DNA from: Verrucomicrobiales bacterium | Lineage (GTDB): Bacteria > Verrucomicrobiota > Verrucomicrobiia > Verrucomicrobiales > DEV007 | NCBI GenBank assembly: GCA_003232855.1 | Contig: QIKC01000003.1 | Location: forward strand, 1-6,095 | DNA length: 6,095 bases | Reading direction: 5' to 3' | Position numbers and translations under genes: made by a program | Part shown: in pieces, positions 4,533-6,095 of the stretch | Layout of the letters: each line of letters starts with the position of its first letter | Numbering within the stretch: position 1 is the first letter of the stretch | Notes under the pieces: generated by a model | The model's database searches: none | Seen by the model: only the letters and a program-made list of their open reading frames with translations | What the model was told of the DNA's origin: nothing

Positions 4533-6095
4533 GTGACTAGTCCTACGCATCGCCTACCTTTCCTGTTCCTTGTGCTCTGCGCAACAGCTTGGCTTTCTGC
4601 CGGGCGCGCCGACGCCCAACTCGGCCTCATCAATGCCGCCACCGCCGGTAATATCGACATCGAGAGCGACGAGACCGACTACGACCACACCAGCGGCACT
4701 GCCACCGCCCGAGGCAACGTGCGGATCAACTACGGAGACACCGAGATTTTCTCCGACAAGGCCGTCTACCACATCACCAGCGGCGACATTCACGCCGAGG
4801 GCAACGTCTCCATCTACCAAGGCGGAGTCATCTATAAAGGCGACGCGGCCATCTACAACGTCAACACCGCCAAAGTCACCGCCAACCACCTAAAAAGCGG
4901 ATTCGCACCGATGTTCTGGGACGCCGGCAACATCGACACCGAGATCGCCGAGATGGACAAAATCTCGATGACCTCCGCAGAGTTCACCACCCACGACAGC
5001 ATCAACCCCAACTACAAGATCAAAGCCAAGTCGGTCGAGATCATCGGCCTCGACGGCCCGGAGCACAAACAGCGCATCATCTTCAAGAACATGACCGTCT
5101 ACGCCGGCGCCATGCCCGTATTCTGGCTACCCTACCTCTCGCAACCCCTCGACGCCGAACAAGGCTACCACGTCCTGCCCGGTTACCGGAGCAACTGGGG
5201 AGCCTTCCTGCTCAACCGCTACGGCCTGTTGATCAGCGACCACACCCTCGCCACCGTACGGCTCGACTACCGCTCCGCACGCGGCCTCGCCGGCGGCCTC
5301 GACCTCGAATCCATGCGCTACCGGGACAACCCGAACTTCGGCAACTTTTCGTTCTACTACGCCAACGATAGCGATCCCTTAAGAAGACCCAACAACAACG
5401 TCCGCCAGGCCGACATCAGCTCCGATCGCTACCGCATCAACTTCCAACACCGCATCTACCTCCCCGGCCCCGACGAGAGCACGCTGTATCTCGACTTCGA
5501 CGTCAACGCCATCAGCGACGGCTTCTTCTACGAAGACTTCTTCCCCGAAGACTTCCGCACCGACCCGCAGCCCGACAACCTCGTCAACTTGCAGAAGGTC
5601 TTCCCGCGCGGCACCGCCAGCCTCTGGGCTCGCTTCCGCCCCAACGACTTCTACCGCACCGACACCCGCCTGCCCGAATTCGCCCTCGACTTCACCACCT
5701 CCCCCCTCGGTCGCACCGGCCTCTACTACACCGGCGAAACCACCGCCGGCATCTACAGAGACAGGCTCGGCTCGATCGAGCGCAACCAGCTGTTGAGAGA
5801 GATCGAAAGACTCGAAGACAGCATCGCACCCGCCCTACCCGGCGCCGAGCCCGACCGCATAACCCCAACATCGCCGAAACAGAAAGCATGCTCGGAGAAC
5901 TCAGGTCGATCGTCGATGGAGACGTCGGCTTCAACCGCTTCGACACCTACCACCAAATTTCGATACCCAAGACCGTATTCGGCTGGCTCACTATCAACCC
6001 CCGGGTCGGCGTCCGCGCCACTGCATATAACAACGTCGAAGGCGACGCCGGCTCCGATACCCGCACCGCCTTCCACGGCGGCCTCGACACCTCCT
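4533..6095 (+). CDS. lptD: LPS-assembly outer-membrane protein LptD, partial, apparent frameshift
   Basis: LptD forms the outer-membrane beta-barrel that, with LptE, inserts LPS into the outer leaflet. From GTG 4533 the protein starts with a signal peptide (MTSPTHRLPFLFLVLCATAW…), probably cut after ADA at residue 28; there is no lipobox. An OstA/LptA-type jellyroll follows (about 33-130: ESDETDYDHTSGTATARGNV, AEGNVSIYQG). Then comes the barrel part with PVFWLPYLSQP (195-205), GYRSNWGAF, LDYRSARGLAGGLD and a DFFPEDFRTDPQPDN loop. At about residue 443 (5859-5866) the reading frame shifts. Good barrel sequence (FDTYHQISIPKTVFGWLTINPRVG…) continues in another frame to the window end, where the gene is cut off. 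Helical, charged residues around 410-465 form an insert. In-frame starts also exist at TTG 4479, with GAGG six bases upstream, and ATG 4431. GTG 4533 is preferred for signal-peptide shape and base composition. The cysteine pairs of E. coli LptD cannot be judged here. Confidence 0.85.
   Translation, partial: MTSPTHRLPFLFLVLCATAWLSAGRADAQLGLINAATAGNIDIESDETDYDHTSGTATARGNVRINYGDTEIFSDKAVYHITSGDIHAEGNVSIYQGGVIYKGDAAIYNVNTAKVTANHLKSGFAPMFWDAGNIDTEIAEMDKISMTSAEFTTHDSINPNYKIKAKSVEIIGLDGPEHKQRIIFKNMTVYAGAMPVFWLPYLSQPLDAEQGYHVLPGYRSNWGAFLLNRYGLLISDHTLATVRLDYRSARGLAGGLDLESMRYRDNPNFGNFSFYYANDSDPLRRPNNNVRQADISSDRYRINFQHRIYLPGPDESTLYLDFDVNAISDGFFYEDFFPEDFRTDPQPDNLVNLQKVFPRGTASLWARFRPNDFYRTDTRLPEFALDFTTSPLGRTGLYYTGETTAGIYRDRLGSIERNQLLREIERLEDSIAPALPGAEPDRITPTSPKQKACSENSGRSSMETSASTASTPTTKFRYPRPYSAGSLSTPGSASAPLHITTSKATPAPIPAPPSTAASTPP
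5859..5866 (+). other. Apparent one-base frameshift in lptD
   Basis: Up to about 5858 the frame set by codons starting at multiples of three gives normal LptD sequence (…ALPGAEPDR). Beyond it that frame yields a Ser/Thr/Pro-rich run typical of misread GC-rich DNA. The frame with codons at 5861, 5864 and so on gives NPNIAETESMLGELRS and then barrel strands. One missing base explains this. Restoring one C in the C4 run at 5863-5866 would give …DRITPNIAETES. A sequencing or assembly error is the simplest cause. Both frames are free of stops to the window end. Confidence 0.75.

Noticed and set aside
5532..5555. GAAGACTTC repeated 15 bases apart in lptD
   Set aside because: It follows from the coded EDFFPEDF loop, which looks like normal LptD family sequence.
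5753..6076. Minus-strand frame opposite the lptD frameshift region
   Set aside because: It is Ala/Gly/Val/Asp-rich without motifs, while the plus strand shows coherent barrel sequence once the frame is corrected.

Overview
The window looks like chromosomal DNA of a Gram-negative, LPS-making bacterium with GC-rich genes. The protein style suggests Verrucomicrobiota, probably the Opitutia group. The cues are the lpxA C-terminus (…SRKGTCF), the LptD loop of the DFFPEDFRTDPQPDN type, strongly C-ending codons and frequent GTG starts. This assignment is an inference from remembered family features, not from a search.

Layout: 1-307 holds no gene and is AT-rich up to about 165. On the minus strand, a small conserved hypothetical gene (1521-1186) runs into a YegS/BmrU-type lipid kinase (1186-308) with a one-base stop/start overlap. 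A 169-bp divergent gap (1522-1690) follows and carries a perfect 18-bp palindrome that fits the Rex operator pattern. On the plus strand come a long-chain polyprenyl diphosphate synthase (1691-2734), radC (2750-3541) and lpxA (3564-4361). They are spaced only 15 and 22 bases apart and are probably one transcript. After an AT-rich 171-bp gap containing a palindrome and a short tandem repeat, an lptD-like gene begins (about 4533) and runs off the window end.

Most genes serve the envelope or membrane. The prenyl synthase supplies an isoprenoid chain, most likely the quinone tail. LpxA catalyses the first step of lipid A synthesis, and LptD inserts finished LPS into the outer membrane. The divergent kinase acts on a membrane lipid. 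RadC is the outlier.

The two strongest points for follow-up are the Rex-like palindrome in front of the prenyl synthase and an apparent one-base frameshift in lptD near 5859-5866. I see no defence system, mobile element, CRISPR array or RNA gene, and no convincing wholly new system.
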